Of a stretch of DNA of 64,000 nucleotides, positions 41,095-49,629 are shown piece by piece (within the stretch, counting starts at the first letter, position 1; each line of letters starts with the position of its first letter). Source of the stretch: VRUE01 sp963703175 (GTDB taxonomy: Bacteria > Actinomycetota > Thermoleophilia > Solirubrobacterales > 70-9). The position numbers and the translations under genes are program-made. The DNA lies in contig OY969794.1 in NCBI GenBank assembly GCA_963703175.1, positions 1,736,001-1,800,000 on the forward strand. The letters are read 5' to 3'. The notes beneath the pieces are model-generated. The model was given only the letters and a program-made list of their open reading frames with translations, searched no databases and had not been told where the DNA came from.

Positions 41095-41466
41095 GTGACC
41101 GATACCCCGCAAGAGGCAATCACCCTGACCGACGAGGCAGCCGAGAAGATCGGCGAGCTGCTTGGTGGCCAGGACGGTTCCGAGGACCAGGCGCTGCGCG
41201 TTGCGGTCCGCGGTGGTGGCTGCTCAGGCTTTCAGTACGCGCTCGCCTTCGACCGCGCCAAGGACGACGACCACCTCTTCGAGGTCGACGGCGTCGCCGT
41301 CGTCGTCGACAAGGTCAGCATGCAGTTTGTCTTCGGTTCGGAGGTCGACTACGTCGAAGGCTTGCAGGGGGCGGGCTTTCAGGTGAATAACCCCAACGTC
41401 GTCGCTGCTTGCGGATGCGGGTCCTCTTTTCAGGTCAAAGAGGACGCGGCGCCCGCTACCGCCTAA
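41095..41466 (+). CDS. erpA: A-type iron-sulfur carrier (HesB/IscA/ErpA family)
   Basis: 123 aa. The three conserved cysteines are in place (GGGCSGFQY and CGCGSSF). The protein delivers Fe-S clusters to targets. The N terminus begins at GTG 41095, leaderless from TACACT. It converges on the glutaredoxin gene, with BolA beyond: three Fe-S trafficking genes within 1.2 kb. Confidence 0.9.
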   Translation: MTDTPQEAITLTDEAAEKIGELLGGQDGSEDQALRVAVRGGGCSGFQYALAFDRAKDDDHLFEVDGVAVVVDKVSMQFVFGSEVDYVEGLQGAGFQVNNPNVVAACGCGSSFQVKEDAAPATA

Positions 41467-41508
41467 CCGGACGCTGCAAACCGGCGCATCTCGGGGTCCT
41501 CAGTCGTT

Positions 41509-41569
41509 CAGGTCGGGTCACGCACTGAAGTGCGCTCCCCTCCCTTCACTCCCTGCGTCCCCCGACCTG
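41509..41569. terminator. Nested hairpin between ErpA-like and glutaredoxin genes
   Basis: CAGGTCGGG/CCCGACCTG (41509-41517 with 41561-41569) enclose CGCACT/AGTGCG (41521-41526 with 41529-41534). A weak T-run (TTGGTTTT) follows. It lies between convergent genes. Confidence 0.55.
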
Positions 41570-41610
41570 CTTGGTTTTCGCGCCCGTGCGAGGACTGCCC
41601 GTGCGAGGGA

Positions 41611-41991
41611 CTATTCGATTTGAAGCGGCGGTGACTGTGCGGGCGCAGCCGCTTGCGGCGCAACCTCTGGCTGCTCGACTCCCAGCGCTTCGGCCAGCTC
41701 GCCTGAGTCGAACATCTCCTCGACCAGGTCGGCGCCGCCGATCAGCGAGCCGTTGACGTAGAGCTGGGGGAAGGTCTGCCAGTCGGAGATCTCCGCGGTT
41801 ACTTCGCGCAGCGGCTGTAGCGCGGGGAGGACGTCGACCGCGCCGTACTCAACGTCCATCGAATCGAGCACCTGTACGACGCGCATCGAGAAACCGCAAC
41901 GCGGCATCTCCGGCGTGCCTTTCATGAAGAGAAGCACCGGGTTAGCGGCGATCATCTCCTCAACTTTTTCTTTCAGCTGTGGATCGGCCAT
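41611..41991 (-). CDS. Monothiol CGFS glutaredoxin (Grx4/GrxD family)
   Basis: 126 aa. FMKGTPEMPRCGFSMRVVQVL contains the CGFS site that binds a [2Fe-2S] cluster with glutathione or another thiol; WQTFPQLYVNGSLIGGADLVEEM is the other family block. The C-terminal 20 residues are a Pro/Ala/Gln-rich tail. ATG 41991 is preferred to GTG 41997. It follows bolA by 13 bp; CGFS glutaredoxins and BolA form a cluster-bridged heterodimer. Confidence 0.92.
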   Translation of the reverse strand: MADPQLKEKVEEMIAANPVLLFMKGTPEMPRCGFSMRVVQVLDSMDVEYGAVDVLPALQPLREVTAEISDWQTFPQLYVNGSLIGGADLVEEMFDSGELAEALGVEQPEVAPQAAAPAQSPPLQIE

Positions 41992-42004
41992 GGCCACAGA
42001 CTAG

Positions 42005-42238
42005 CTACCTTGCGACCTCGGTCTTGATGCTCAGGGCGTGGATCTGGCCATCGTCAAAGCGCGCTTTGACCGCAGCCTTGACCAGCCGGTGTTGGTCGAG
42101 TCGCGAGAGCCCCTCGAACTGCGGCGCCGCAACCGTCGCCCGCAGGTGATCGCCGGCGCCGGTCTCGTCGACCACCTCGACCGCGGCGCCGGGCAAAGCC
42201 GCCGCGATCATCGTCTCGATTTCAGCCAGGTCGGCCAC
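42005..42238 (-). CDS. bolA: BolA family protein
   Basis: 77 aa. EIETMIAAALPGAAVEVVDETGAGDHLRATVAAPQFEGLSRLDQHRLVKAAV is a full BolA/BolA2-like domain with the conserved C-terminal histidine (IHALSIKT). It partners the adjacent CGFS glutaredoxin. GTG 42238 is leaderless from TACAAT. Confidence 0.92.
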   Translation of the reverse strand: MADLAEIETMIAAALPGAAVEVVDETGAGDHLRATVAAPQFEGLSRLDQHRLVKAAVKARFDDGQIHALSIKTEVAR

Positions 42239-42245
42239 GGCCGCG

Positions 42246-42251
42246 ATTGTA
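42246..42251 (-). promoter_or_regulatory. Probable -10 box of bolA-glutaredoxin operon
   Basis: TACAAT on the minus strand, 7 nt before GTG 42238. Confidence 0.5.
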
Positions 42252-42267
42252 TGGGCCGGTCACGCCG

Positions 42268-42273
42268 TAGGAT
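42268..42273 (+). promoter_or_regulatory. Probable -10 box of alpha/beta-hydrolase gene
   Basis: TAGGAT, 7 nt before ATG 42281. Confidence 0.5.
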
Positions 42274-42280
42274 CGTGCGC

Positions 42281-43180
42281 ATGGGATGGGAGGAGGTCCG
42301 CTTCGCCTCGGGCGATGGCCACTGTGCCGGCAGGTTGTTCCGGCCGGAGGCAATCGAGGACGATGTCCCTTGCGTCGTGATGGCCTCGGGTTTCGCATGT
42401 GTGCGGGACCAAGGCCTCGACGCGTTCGCCGCCCACCTCGCCGGCGCTGGGTTCGCGGCCTTCGCCTTCGACTACCGCCACTGGGGCGAGAGCCCCGGTG
42501 AGCCGCGCTCGCTGATGGACCCCGCCCGCCAGCGCGAGGATTGGCGGGCGGCGATCGCTTACGCCGGCGCCCTGGACGAGGTCGATCCAGCGCGGATTGC
42601 GATGTGGAGCTACTCAATGGGGACGGGGCACACCCAGGCTCTGGCGATCGATGGCGTCCAGATCGCGGCCTTGGTCTGCGTCGCGCCCCTGCTCAGCGGG
42701 AGGCGCAGCCTTCTCCATATCGGTGGTCTGGGGCACATGGTCAAGCTGACTGCGGCGGGCGGCCGCGACATGGCTCGGAGGCTGCGCGGAGCCGCTCCGT
42801 ATCGAATCCCGGTGGCAGGTGAGCCCGGTTCCCTCGCTGTCATCAACAGTCCCGACACCGTCCCCGGCTTCGCCGCGATCACCCCACCGGACTCGACCTG
42901 GCGCAACGAGGTCTGCGCCCGCGTCGCCCTAGCTCCCCCGTACAGCCTTTCGAGAAAGGTGCGCCGCATCCCCTGCCCGTCCCTCTACTGCGTCTTCGAA
43001 GACGACGACGTCAACCCGCCCAAACTAGGCAGACAAGCCGCGGAACGCGCCCCCCAAGGCGAGCTGAAGGAATACCCAGGCGGCCACTTCGCCCCCTTCT
43101 CCAAAACAATCTTCAACCAAGTAGCTGCCGACCAGGTCGACTTCCTAAACCGCGTCCTTATCAACGGGCCATCCGGGTAG
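42281..43180 (+). CDS. Alpha/beta-hydrolase
   Basis: 299 aa. A degenerate nucleophile elbow (MWSYSMGTGHTQ) with Ser, a late Asp (FEDDDVNPP) and His (YPGGHFAPF) complete the triad; the fold resembles Xaa-Pro/dienelactone-type hydrolases that act on small esters. ATG 42281 is leaderless from TAGGAT. Its last codons (GPSG) and TAG stop are supplied by the left arm of element A copy 2. Confidence 0.83.
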   Translation: MGWEEVRFASGDGHCAGRLFRPEAIEDDVPCVVMASGFACVRDQGLDAFAAHLAGAGFAAFAFDYRHWGESPGEPRSLMDPARQREDWRAAIAYAGALDEVDPARIAMWSYSMGTGHTQALAIDGVQIAALVCVAPLLSGRRSLLHIGGLGHMVKLTAAGGRDMARRLRGAAPYRIPVAGEPGSLAVINSPDTVPGFAAITPPDSTWRNEVCARVALAPPYSLSRKVRRIPCPSLYCVFEDDDVNPPKLGRQAAERAPQGELKEYPGGHFAPFSKTIFNQVAADQVDFLNRVLINGPSG

Positions 43181-43279
43181 GGGTGAAACGTCTTGTACTT
43201 TTTCGTCGATGCCTTTGGGCGACAGCCTTACCGCGACACACCGAAAAAGTTAAGTGGAACCCCTACCCGGATGGCCCGT
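43164..43279. repeat. Structured palindromic element, family A, copy 2
   Basis: A perfect 21 bp inverted repeat (43164-43184 with 43259-43279) surrounds GAAACGTCTTGT / TAAGTGGA internal-loop strands, the ACTTTTT/AAAAAGT helix (43197-43203 with 43244-43250) and a GTCG/CGAC apical stem. The core equals copy 1, but the outer arms differ in sequence and still pair perfectly. Its right edge lies 14 bp from the stop of fprA. Confidence 0.85.
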
Positions 43280-43292
43280 CAAAGCAGAGCCC

Positions 43293-44699
43293 CTAGCCTG
43301 AGACCTGCTCGCCCAGCGTCTCGAGCATCTCCTCGACCCGGACGAACTTGACCCGGGGGCGGCCGTGCGGCTCGCCGCGGCCGACCTCGGCCTGGTCGAT
43401 TGCCTGCCAGTCTTCAAAGCTGACGAAGCGGATGCCGCGCTCGGCGAGCAGATCGTCAACTGCGGACGGCTCCGGATTGGCGGGGTCGAGAAGGGTCTGT
43501 GAGCCGACGTCGGCCAGCAGGTGTTGGACCGTCTCCAGCGCATCTTTCTTGTTGGTGCCGATCACGCCCGAGGGGCCGCGCTTGATCCAGCCGGCGGTGT
43601 AGTGGCCGACTTTGTGGCCGGCATCGTGGGAGTCGAGCACGCGGCCACCCTCGTTGAGGATCAGGCCGCGCTTCTCGTCGAAGGGGACGCCCTCAATCGG
43701 GATGCCGGTGTAGCCGACCGAGCGCAGCACCAGACCGCACTCGAGCTCTTCGTGCTCGCCCGTGTCCTTGGCGCGTAGCGAGCCGCCTTCCTCAACCAGT
43801 TCGTTGCGGCCGACGACGATGCTCTCGACCTTGCCGTCGCCCTTGATCTCGACCGGGGAGGCGAGGAATCGCAGGACGATGCGCTGCTTCTTGCCTTCGG
43901 GCTCGCGCTGGGAGAACTCGCGCAGCGTCTCGACATTGACCCGGGTCGTCTTGTCGGCCTCGTCGGACTCGAGAAAGGCGGCGCTGGCCGGATCGAGCTC
44001 GACCTCGGCCGGGTCGACGATCACATCGGCGTCCTCCATCTCACCCAGCTCCCTGATCTCCGGGTTGGTGAAGGCTGCCTGGACCGGCCCGCGGCGGCCG
44101 AGCACGATGATCTCGCGGATCTGCTTGCGGTCGAGCAGCTCGATCGCGTGGTCGGCGGTGTCGGTCTGGCGTAGCTCGTGGTCGGTCAGCGCCAACATCC
44201 GGGCGACGTCCATCGCCACATTGCCATTGCCGATCACGACCGCCCGCTCACTGGAGAGGTCGAACTCGTCGTCGCAGTAGTCGGGGTGGGCGTTGTACCA
44301 GCCAACGAAAGAGGTGGCAGCGTGGCTGCCGGGCAGGTCCTCCCCCGGAATCCCGAGCTGACGGTCGGTCTCACAGCCGACCGTGAAGACGATCGCGTGG
44401 TAGAGCCGCTCGAGGTCCTCGACCTCGATGTCGTGGCCGACCTTGACGTTGCCGAAGAAGCGGAAGCCGTCGCGCGCCGCGGTTTTTTCGTAGACGCGGG
44501 TCACCGACTTGATCTTCGGGTGGTCGGGGGCGACGCCGCCGCGGACCAGGCCGAAGGGAGTCGGGAGGCGGTCGAAGAGGTCGACCTGGGCGTGCGTGTC
44601 TGCGTCTTTAAGGATGTGCTCGGCGGCGTAGAAGCCGGACGGGCCGGCGCCGACAATCGCGACGCGGACGGGATTGTCTTCGGTTCCGATCTGGGTCAT
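43293..44699 (-). CDS. fprA: Ferredoxin/adrenodoxin-NADP+ reductase (FprA type)
   Basis: 468 aa flavoprotein. FAD site VAIVGAGPSGFYAAEHIL, the PTPFGLVRGGVAPDHPK segment, NADP site VVIGNGNVAMDVARML, and GRRGPVQAAFTNPEIREL match mycobacterial FprA and adrenodoxin reductase. It passes electrons from NADPH to ferredoxin, for P450s or Fe-S biogenesis. ATG 44699 begins MTQIGTED. It is a single-gene unit ending at element A copy 2. Confidence 0.9.
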   Translation of the reverse strand: MTQIGTEDNPVRVAIVGAGPSGFYAAEHILKDADTHAQVDLFDRLPTPFGLVRGGVAPDHPKIKSVTRVYEKTAARDGFRFFGNVKVGHDIEVEDLERLYHAIVFTVGCETDRQLGIPGEDLPGSHAATSFVGWYNAHPDYCDDEFDLSSERAVVIGNGNVAMDVARMLALTDHELRQTDTADHAIELLDRKQIREIIVLGRRGPVQAAFTNPEIRELGEMEDADVIVDPAEVELDPASAAFLESDEADKTTRVNVETLREFSQREPEGKKQRIVLRFLASPVEIKGDGKVESIVVGRNELVEEGGSLRAKDTGEHEELECGLVLRSVGYTGIPIEGVPFDEKRGLILNEGGRVLDSHDAGHKVGHYTAGWIKRGPSGVIGTNKKDALETVQHLLADVGSQTLLDPANPEPSAVDDLLAERGIRFVSFEDWQAIDQAEVGRGEPHGRPRVKFVRVEEMLETLGEQVSG

Positions 44700-44738
44700 T
44701 GGAACGCGGAAGAATAGGGAAACGGACTCGCCGCGCGT

Positions 44739-45278
44739 CTATGCGGCCAGCAACTGCCGGCTGCACTGCGGGCAGATGCCGTGGTCGAGCATCGGCATCC
44801 TGCTGCGGCGGAAGAGCCCCAGTCGCTGCGCGGCCTCCTCGACCTCGACCCATTTGCCTTCGACCAGGAAGCGATCGCACCAGGCGCACATCGTCAGGAA
44901 GTCGGCTTCGTCGCGCGGAGCGTCCGCGTCGAGCAGGGGTTGCGGCTCCCGCTCCTCCTCGGAGCACACGCGGGCCGAGAACAGCACCACCCGGCCGGTT
45001 TTGTCCGCGGCGATGCGGATGTCCATCTCGCGGACCACGTCGGGTGCGTCGCAGCGAAAAGGCAGTTCGATCGCGCCCACACCTTCGCGCACGCGCCGCA
45101 GCAGTAGCCGCTGCAGCGTCCTCACCTCGTGGCCGGTGACGAAATCCCAAAGCGAGCGACCGAGGCTGGCGCCGGCCCCTTCCCAGCCGTTCTCCTCGGC
45201 GAAGCGGTAGTAGCCCTCGTCGACTTTGATCAAGCGGTCTTGGTCGTCGATCGCGTAGCTCAGGGCTTCAACGGTCAT
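44739..45278 (-). CDS. PAS-like sensor protein with C-terminal Cys4 zinc-ribbon-like motif
   Basis: 179 aa. The N-terminal half (YAIDDQDRLIKVDEGYYRFAEENG...GRSLWDFVTGHE) reads like a PAS domain; the C-terminal part has CAWC (in LTMCAWCDRFLVEGKW) and CPQC (in GICPQCSRQL), spaced like a zinc ribbon or ferrous site. No output domain is seen, so it may act through protein contact. The palindrome 45283-45297 overlaps its promoter. Family not recognised. Confidence 0.6.
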   Translation of the reverse strand: MTVEALSYAIDDQDRLIKVDEGYYRFAEENGWEGAGASLGRSLWDFVTGHEVRTLQRLLLRRVREGVGAIELPFRCDAPDVVREMDIRIAADKTGRVVLFSARVCSEEEREPQPLLDADAPRDEADFLTMCAWCDRFLVEGKWVEVEEAAQRLGLFRRSRMPMLDHGICPQCSRQLLAA

Positions 45279-45282
45279 TCAA

Positions 45283-45297
45283 GACCGATTATCGGTC
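45283..45297. promoter_or_regulatory. 15 bp palindrome at promoter of PAS-like gene
   Basis: GACCGATTATCGGTC (perfect around a central T) overlaps the GATAAT -10 box (45288-45293, minus strand), 9 nt before ATG 45278. A repressor bound here would block transcription. Confidence 0.6.
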
Positions 45298-46003
45298 ACA
45301 TCTCGGTACGGCTCAAGGCCGCGGCCACACTCGCCGTGCCATCGAGGGCATCCAGCGCCTTACGCGTTGACATCGCCACGCAGGTAAAAATCGGCGTCTC
45401 ACGCTCGGTGTAGGCGCTGGACTCGGTCGGTCGCAGCTCGTTGACCAGGTCGAGGAACATTCCCGGGTCATCGCCCTCGAAGGCGACGACGAACTCTTGG
45501 TCGTCGAGGCCGAAGGAGTAAGTGGTGTTGATCGTGATCTCGGGATAGCGCCGGCCGACCTCGATGTGGCTTTTCATGATCCGCCCTCGCTCCTCCGCCG
45601 GCAGGCCATACCAACGGCGCTGCTTGACCATCGGGTAGAGGAACATGTACTTGCGCTCGGAGACGCAGATCTCCGGCCGTGCCTGCTCATCGGAATATGG
45701 CGAACGTTTGGTCATCGAGAGGAAGGAGTGCGGCGTTTCCGTCCATTTCGCCAGGCCGCTCTGTCCGAGCACGACGTGGAAGGTATGCAGATCGTCCAGG
45801 TTGGGACTCTGGCTGAGCAGGACCAGGTCGACGTCGCCTCGCGTGCCTATGGTTGAGTAGGCGCGCAGAGAGCGGTCGAGGGCGAAGTCCTCACAGGCCG
45901 CGAGGAACTCCTGCTTGTCGGCGGCGCGCAGCTCGGCGTCGCGGCGGCGCCACTCGGGGTCGATCTTGAAAAAAGTGAACTTGGCGAACGTGCGGTCGGC
46001 CAT
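45296..46003 (-). CDS. hemQ: Coproheme decarboxylase / chlorite dismutase family (HemQ)
   Basis: 235 aa. The family is shown by FTFFKIDPEWRR, GTRGDVDLVLLSQSPNLDDLHTFHVVLGQSGL, and the heme-ligand block YGLPAEERGRIMKSHIEVGRRYP (His of MKSH). In actinobacteria HemQ converts coproheme III to heme b. ATG 46003 is leaderless from TATCGT. Its divergent neighbour overlaps the start region by 14 bp. Confidence 0.9.
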   Translation of the reverse strand: MADRTFAKFTFFKIDPEWRRRDAELRAADKQEFLAACEDFALDRSLRAYSTIGTRGDVDLVLLSQSPNLDDLHTFHVVLGQSGLAKWTETPHSFLSMTKRSPYSDEQARPEICVSERKYMFLYPMVKQRRWYGLPAEERGRIMKSHIEVGRRYPEITINTTYSFGLDDQEFVVAFEGDDPGMFLDLVNELRPTESSAYTERETPIFTCVAMSTRKALDALDGTASVAAALSRTEM

Positions 46004-47249
46004 CAGGGTCACGATAGCGCCGGCGGCGCTGGTCGCAGCGGCGATCGCGTTCCTCTTGGCCTTGCACCTGGCAGGTGCCGGCTTCCATGGTGATCCCCTC
46101 GCTGTGGTCCGCGATACGCCCCCAGGTGACCGCCTCTGGGACGTTGCCGGGCGCCGGGCGCCGGTGATCGGCGTGACCCTGCTGACGTGGCTGGCGCTGT
46201 TCGTCCTGGCGATGGCGGTCAGTCGTCAGCGTGCCGGCCGGGCCGCCGCGCGACTCTTGGCGCTCGCGCTCGTCTATCTACCGCTGTTGTGCCTAGCGGG
46301 GGCGGCGCTCGAGCCGAGTGTAGCTGCCGAAAGGCTGCTGATCATGCTCGGCTCGCCGGCGCTGGCGGCCCTTACTCTGGCCGCGCTTGGCAGCTATCGA
46401 GCGCTGGCCACCGCCTGCGGCGCGACGGCACTCGCCTACGCGGTCGACCTGATAGCCGGCTCGCCTCTGACCCAGCTCTCGCTTGTCGGACCAAATCCCG
46501 CTGCGGGCCACCGCTTTTATGGGATCGGCAACGAGCTCGAGGCTTGTCTGGTGGTGCTGATCCTGGTCGGCACCGGTGCAGCGCTGTCGAGTTTTGCCCC
46601 GACATCGCGTGGTGAAAGTCGACAGTGGTGGCCTGCGGCCCACGGCCCAGCCGCCTTCCTTGTCGTCGCCGCGATCTTCTCCTTCGTCTTTGCTTACGGT
46701 CGGTATGGGGCAGACGTGGGCGCGGCGATAACGCTGCCGCTTGGTGCCGCGGTAGCCGCTGCGCTCCTTGCCGGTCGTCCCCGCCTCGCTCTGCTTGCCT
46801 TCGCACTGCCATTGCCGGCGTTGGCGCTGCTCTCAGCCGCCGACCTGATCACTGGTGCCAACGCTCATCTCACCCGCACGGTGTTGGACGCGAAGAGCGG
46901 TGGCGACGTCCTCGCCGTCTTTGGCCGTCGTCTGCGCGAGGCTGGCGAAAGCTTCGGCCGCCCAATCCTGCTTGCCGGCCTGCCGATCGTCATTGCCGCC
47001 GCCACGGTCGCCTGGCTGCGACGCGATCGGTTAGCCGACTGGTTTCGTGGGCTGCCGGCAATGCGCGCAGCCATGCTCGGTGCCCTCGCCGCAACCTTTG
47101 TCGGCACCCTCGCCAACGACTCCGGTGCCCTGCTGCTGGAGATCGGCGGCGTCTATCTACTCGTCTTCGTCGGGTTTGCCTGGGCTGAAGGAAGGCGGCA
47201 CCGAACTGCGGGTGGAGATGCAGGCAGGGGACGCGAGTCTACGGGCTGA
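45990..47249 (+). CDS. Polytopic membrane protein with YGIGNE motif
   Basis: About 419 aa, 10-12 predicted helices (for example VIGVTLLTWLALFVLAMAV, ALTLAALGSYRALATACGATAL). FYGIGNELEACLVV in the middle is a short signature seen in some large bacterial membrane proteins of unknown role. The start is uncertain; GTG 45990 is used, overlapping the divergent hemQ start. It precedes a glycosyltransferase-flippase-like fusion by 45 bp, suggesting a cell-envelope polymer or glycolipid function. Confidence 0.6.
   Translation: MRSAIRVTIAPAALVAAAIAFLLALHLAGAGFHGDPLAVVRDTPPGDRLWDVAGRRAPVIGVTLLTWLALFVLAMAVSRQRAGRAAARLLALALVYLPLLCLAGAALEPSVAAERLLIMLGSPALAALTLAALGSYRALATACGATALAYAVDLIAGSPLTQLSLVGPNPAAGHRFYGIGNELEACLVVLILVGTGAALSSFAPTSRGESRQWWPAAHGPAAFLVVAAIFSFVFAYGRYGADVGAAITLPLGAAVAAALLAGRPRLALLAFALPLPALALLSAADLITGANAHLTRTVLDAKSGGDVLAVFGRRLREAGESFGRPILLAGLPIVIAAATVAWLRRDRLADWFRGLPAMRAAMLGALAATFVGTLANDSGALLLEIGGVYLLVFVGFAWAEGRRHRTAGGDAGRGRESTG
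46011..46016 (-). promoter_or_regulatory. Probable -10 box of hemQ
   Basis: TATCGT on the minus strand, 7 nt before ATG 46003. Confidence 0.45.
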
Positions 47250-47294
47250 GCTCGCCCAGGGCGGCTCCGCCGCATCCTTTAGGCTTAACGCCTC

Positions 47295-49616
47295 GTGCGC
47301 ATCGCCTTAGTCTCGCCATATTCCTGGAGTTACCAGGGCGGCGTGAACCGGCACGTCGAGGCCCTTGCCGAGGAGTTTCTTGGTCGCGGCCACCACGTGC
47401 GCGTACTCGCCCCCTTCGATCCTCCTGATCGGCTCAGCCGGGTGCTTCACCGTGCGCTCGCAGAGCCGCGCGAGCTCCCTGATTATCTGGTGCCGATGGG
47501 CCGCACGGCAGGGTTCTCCGCCAACGGCGCGGTCTCCAATCTCGCCCCCTTTCCGGCGGGTGGTGTTGTCGCTCCGCGCCGTGAGCTTCGCCAGGGCAAC
47601 TACGACGTGGTCCATATCCATGAGCCCTTGGTGCCGCTGGTCGGCTGGAACGCGGCTCTTGGGACTCGCGCACCCGCGGTTGGAACCTTCCATGCCTACT
47701 CGACCAAAGCGATCCCCAACCACATCGCTTCGGCGCTGGGTGCCAGGCGAGTGTTGAACCGGCTCTCCGCTCGGATTGCCGTCTCGGAGGCAGCCGCCTG
47801 GACGGGGCGCCGCTGGTACGGCGGCCGCTACGAGGTGGTGCCGAACGGAGTCGACGTCGACGCTGCGCCGACTGGCCCCAAGCCGCCGAGCAGTGAGCTG
47901 CAAGTGCTGTTCGTTGGCCGCCCTGAGGAGCGCAAGGGCCTGCCGGTACTGCTCACCGCCTTCGAAGCGCTGGTCGAGCACGTGCCCAGTCGCCTTACCG
48001 TGATCGGGGCTGAGCGCGAGGACGTGTTGCGCTACCTCGCCGATCCCGAGACGATGCGCTGGATCGACGTCCGCGGCCGTGTCTCGGGTGAAAGCCTGTG
48101 GACGGCGCTGCATGAGGCCGATCTGCTCTGCGCGCCCTCGCTCTCCGGCGAGAGCTTCGGCATGGTCCTCACCGAGGCTTTCGCCGCCGGCACGCCGGTG
48201 GTCGCCTCTGCCATTGCCGGCTACAGCGACGTCGTCACAGATGGACTCGACGGCATCCTTGTCCCGCCCGGGGACCCGCAGCGCCTTGCCGAGGAGCTGC
48301 AGCGAGCGCACTACGAGCCCGAGCGCCTTACGGCGATGGGCGAGGCGGCCCGACGGAGCGCCGAGCGCTACGCCTGGCCGCACGTCGCCGACCGGATCAG
48401 TCAGGTCTACGAGCAGGCGATCGGGGTGCCGGTGCTTTCGAGCGCCCTCGAGCGCGCTGCCCACTGGACTGGTATTCGACCCGCCGACGGCGGCCGGCCG
48501 AGCCCACCGCAGCGGCTGCCGTCGCTCGACCCGCCCCTTGCTCAGAGCGGCAGCCGCAAGCGCCGCGTTGCCCGCCGCGTGGGCCTTGGGGTTGCTGGGG
48601 TTCTTGGCATCAGCCTCACCGCTCTCGCCGCGCAGAAGATCGGCGTCGACAACGTGGTCTCCAGCATCGTCCGGTCCGACTTCACCTGGGTCCTCGTTGC
48701 CTGTGCGCTGATGGCGGTCTCACTCTTCTTTCGCGCGGCGTCCTGGTACGCGATTGTGCGCGCCGCTCTGCCCAACCGGCCGGTGCGACGCCGCGACGTC
48801 ACCTCGGCGACGATGATCGGCGTCCTGATGTCGGCGACGCTGCCTGCCCGCCTGGGCGAGCCGGCACGGGCGATGACCCTGGCCCGGCGGATCGGCCGCA
48901 TGCGTGAGAACTTCCCTGTATTGCTGGGAACGCTGGTCTCTCAGACCGTGCTCAACATCGTCGCCTTGGCCCTGCTCGGGGCGATCATCGTCTCCAGCAC
49001 CGACCTCTTTCATTCCAGCACTCAGAAGCTCTTCGTCTTCAGCTTCGTTCCGCTCGCATTGCTCGTCGTCGTCCTGGTTGCGCCGATGCTGATGCGCCGC
49101 AACGGCAATGGCCGCTTCGCCCGGCTCGGGGCAGCGCTGCATCGCGCCCTGCTGCAGGTACGGGCGGGGCTGGCGGTGTTCAGGCAGCCTCGCTACGGTG
49201 CCGTCGCCACCGTCACGCAGCTCGCCGCCTGGGCCATACAGCTCGCCGCCTGTTGGGCGCTGCTTGCTGCGCTCGGCCTCAGCGACAACGCCGGCATCGG
49301 CGCCGCCGCCGCGGTCCTCTTCGCCGTCAACGTCACCGCGGTCGTGCCGGCGACGCCGTCCAACATCGGCGTCTTCCAGCTTGCTGTGATCAGCGTGCTG
49401 CACACCGGTTGGGGGATAAGTACGGCAGACGCGCTTGCCTACGGCGTGATCCTGCAGGCGGTCGAGATCGCCACTGCTGTTGCCTTGGGGCTACCGGCCC
49501 TCGTCCGCGAGGGCCTCACCTGGAGCGACCTGCGGATGCAGGCGCTCTCCGCTTCGCCGGTCCGGCTCGAGCCGCATCCGCGGCGGCAGGACAGCGGCGA
49601 ACGCATCGGCGCCTGA
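47295..49616 (+). CDS. Fusion of GT4 glycosyltransferase and LPG-synthase/UPF0104-type membrane domain
   Basis: 773 aa. Residues 1-380 are a GT-B glycosyltransferase of family 4, near PimA (MRIALVSPYSWSYQGGVNRHVEAL; HIHEPLVP; FVGRPEERKGLPVLL; LCAPSLSGESFGMVLTEAFAAGTPVVAS). Residues about 430-750 form an eight-helix domain of the lysylphosphatidylglycerol synthase TM/AglD type (LFFRAASWYAIVRAAL; ATLPARLGEPARA; AVVPATPSNIGVFQLAV). Such fusions may make a glycolipid and move it across the membrane. GTG 47295 is the start. Confidence 0.86.
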   Translation: MRIALVSPYSWSYQGGVNRHVEALAEEFLGRGHHVRVLAPFDPPDRLSRVLHRALAEPRELPDYLVPMGRTAGFSANGAVSNLAPFPAGGVVAPRRELRQGNYDVVHIHEPLVPLVGWNAALGTRAPAVGTFHAYSTKAIPNHIASALGARRVLNRLSARIAVSEAAAWTGRRWYGGRYEVVPNGVDVDAAPTGPKPPSSELQVLFVGRPEERKGLPVLLTAFEALVEHVPSRLTVIGAEREDVLRYLADPETMRWIDVRGRVSGESLWTALHEADLLCAPSLSGESFGMVLTEAFAAGTPVVASAIAGYSDVVTDGLDGILVPPGDPQRLAEELQRAHYEPERLTAMGEAARRSAERYAWPHVADRISQVYEQAIGVPVLSSALERAAHWTGIRPADGGRPSPPQRLPSLDPPLAQSGSRKRRVARRVGLGVAGVLGISLTALAAQKIGVDNVVSSIVRSDFTWVLVACALMAVSLFFRAASWYAIVRAALPNRPVRRRDVTSATMIGVLMSATLPARLGEPARAMTLARRIGRMRENFPVLLGTLVSQTVLNIVALALLGAIIVSSTDLFHSSTQKLFVFSFVPLALLVVVLVAPMLMRRNGNGRFARLGAALHRALLQVRAGLAVFRQPRYGAVATVTQLAAWAIQLAACWALLAALGLSDNAGIGAAAAVLFAVNVTAVVPATPSNIGVFQLAVISVLHTGWGISTADALAYGVILQAVEIATAVALGLPALVREGLTWSDLRMQALSASPVRLEPHPRRQDSGERIGA

Positions 49617-49629
49617 GCGGCGCTCGCCG

